A stretch of DNA of 39,502 nucleotides, from positions 1 through 39,502 of the forward strand of contig JAFYNQ010000099.1 in assembly GCA_017548065.1 (NCBI GenBank), in the 5' to 3' direction. The notes beneath the pieces were generated by a model. It saw only the letters and a list, made by a program, of their open reading frames with translations, was not told the origin of the DNA and searched no databases. Below, one piece after another: positions 39,246 to 39,502 of this stretch. Both the position numbers and the translations under genes were made by a program. The stretch is from Oscillospiraceae bacterium (GTDB lineage: Bacteria; Bacillota; Clostridia; Oscillospirales; Oscillospiraceae). Numbering within the stretch: the stretch's first letter is position 1; every line of letters starts with the position of its first letter.

Positions 39246-39472
39246 TTTGCATCTTCGCCTTTGGCGAAGATAGAGGGTCGCCTCCGTCAAGCCGTCGGCG
39301 GCAACGCTCGGTAGGATGGTCTACTACGACCTATTATTGACAACTGCCAACAATCCTATGGATTGCCGTCAGTTGCCAATGGACTTTCCCACGGCCTAAA
39401 AATTGCTCAACGGTTCGCAATTTTTGCACCAGTGTGCGCACTGGCGCCGCCCTTTCAAGTCCTTGTGCCCTA
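39230..39472. repeat. Structured repeat element, right copy
   Basis: A ~243-bp element bounded by a perfect 15-bp inverted repeat: GGGCACAAGGACTTG (39231-39245) and CAAGTCCTTGTGCCC (39456-39470). Inside are ATCTTCGCC-TTT-GGCGAAGAT (39251-39271) and the core hairpin TTGACAACTG...CAGTTGCCAA (39337-39379) enclosing CAATCC-TAT-GGATTG, then GGACTTTCCC and a late CCAGTGTGCGCACTGG stem. The core matches the left copy with covarying pairs. No credible protein is encoded. Confidence 0.65.
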
Positions 39473-39502
39473 CTGATAAGAAAACACCCGACCACTTATG
39501 TG

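Noticed and set aside
36751-39502. Integrase, transposase or methylase gene belonging to the islet
   Set aside because: No frame in this region shows recombinase or methyltransferase motifs; only the two nuclease-like genes are credible.

Overview
This window is a chromosomal segment from a spore-forming, moderately GC-rich member of the Firmicutes, most likely an intestinal clostridium of the Oscillospirales type. The reasons are the forespore sigma factor SigG, the paired YlmC/YmxH protein, Rqc2-type RqcH, Mini-RNase III, and strong GGAGG ribosome binding sites with TTGACA/TATAAT-type promoters. This assignment is inferred from gene content, not from a database search.

Regions. (1) 1-2307: start of rpsB, ylmC and sigG on the minus strand; a long spacer with four consensus DnaA boxes; then rpsT. 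(2) 2352-9734, plus strand: a nucleotide-salvage block of deoB, cdd and a uracil permease, then an amidohydrolase, a fusion of a 5'-nucleotidase-like HAD domain to a guanylate-kinase-like domain, a PHP phosphoesterase and an orphan solute-binding lipoprotein. (3) 9779-13741, minus strand: mrnC, rqcH, an alpha/beta hydrolase and a zinc-ribbon membrane protein. (4) 13896-15158: an MFS transporter. (5) 15182-19225, minus strand: a FecBCD-type metal or metal-chelate importer with a methyltransferase that carries a histidine-rich metal-binding stretch. A 6+1+6 C/G palindrome, resembling a CsoR/RcnR-family operator, abuts its promoter. (6) 19395-20909: a 50-aa membrane protein, a gene remnant and a Ca2+/Na+ antiporter.

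(7) 20988-36750, minus strand, is the standout: seven genes that look like one undescribed multicomponent system. A TIR plus Ser/Thr-kinase protein with its own consensus promoter and terminator lies upstream of a tightly packed six-gene run. That run encodes a small lipoprotein, a secreted and membrane-anchored vWA protein, a 1240-aa tubulin/FtsZ-like protein, a 700-aa two-helix membrane protein, a 1228-aa multi-helix membrane protein with a Lys/Glu/Ala coiled-coil tail, and a DA1-like zinc metallopeptidase. The parts suggest surface sensing (vWA, lipoprotein), cytoskeletal or membrane-remodelling activity (tubulin-like GTPase and two large membrane proteins), signalling (kinase), a possible NAD-consuming effector (TIR) and a protease. 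Function is inference.

(8) 36750-39502: a small AT-rich islet with two PD-(D/E)xK-type nuclease-like genes. It is flanked by direct repeats, by pieces of the 3' end of a tRNA-Trp gene, and by two ~240-bp structured repeats whose main hairpin shows compensatory base changes. It looks like a small mobile restriction/defence cargo without its own integrase.
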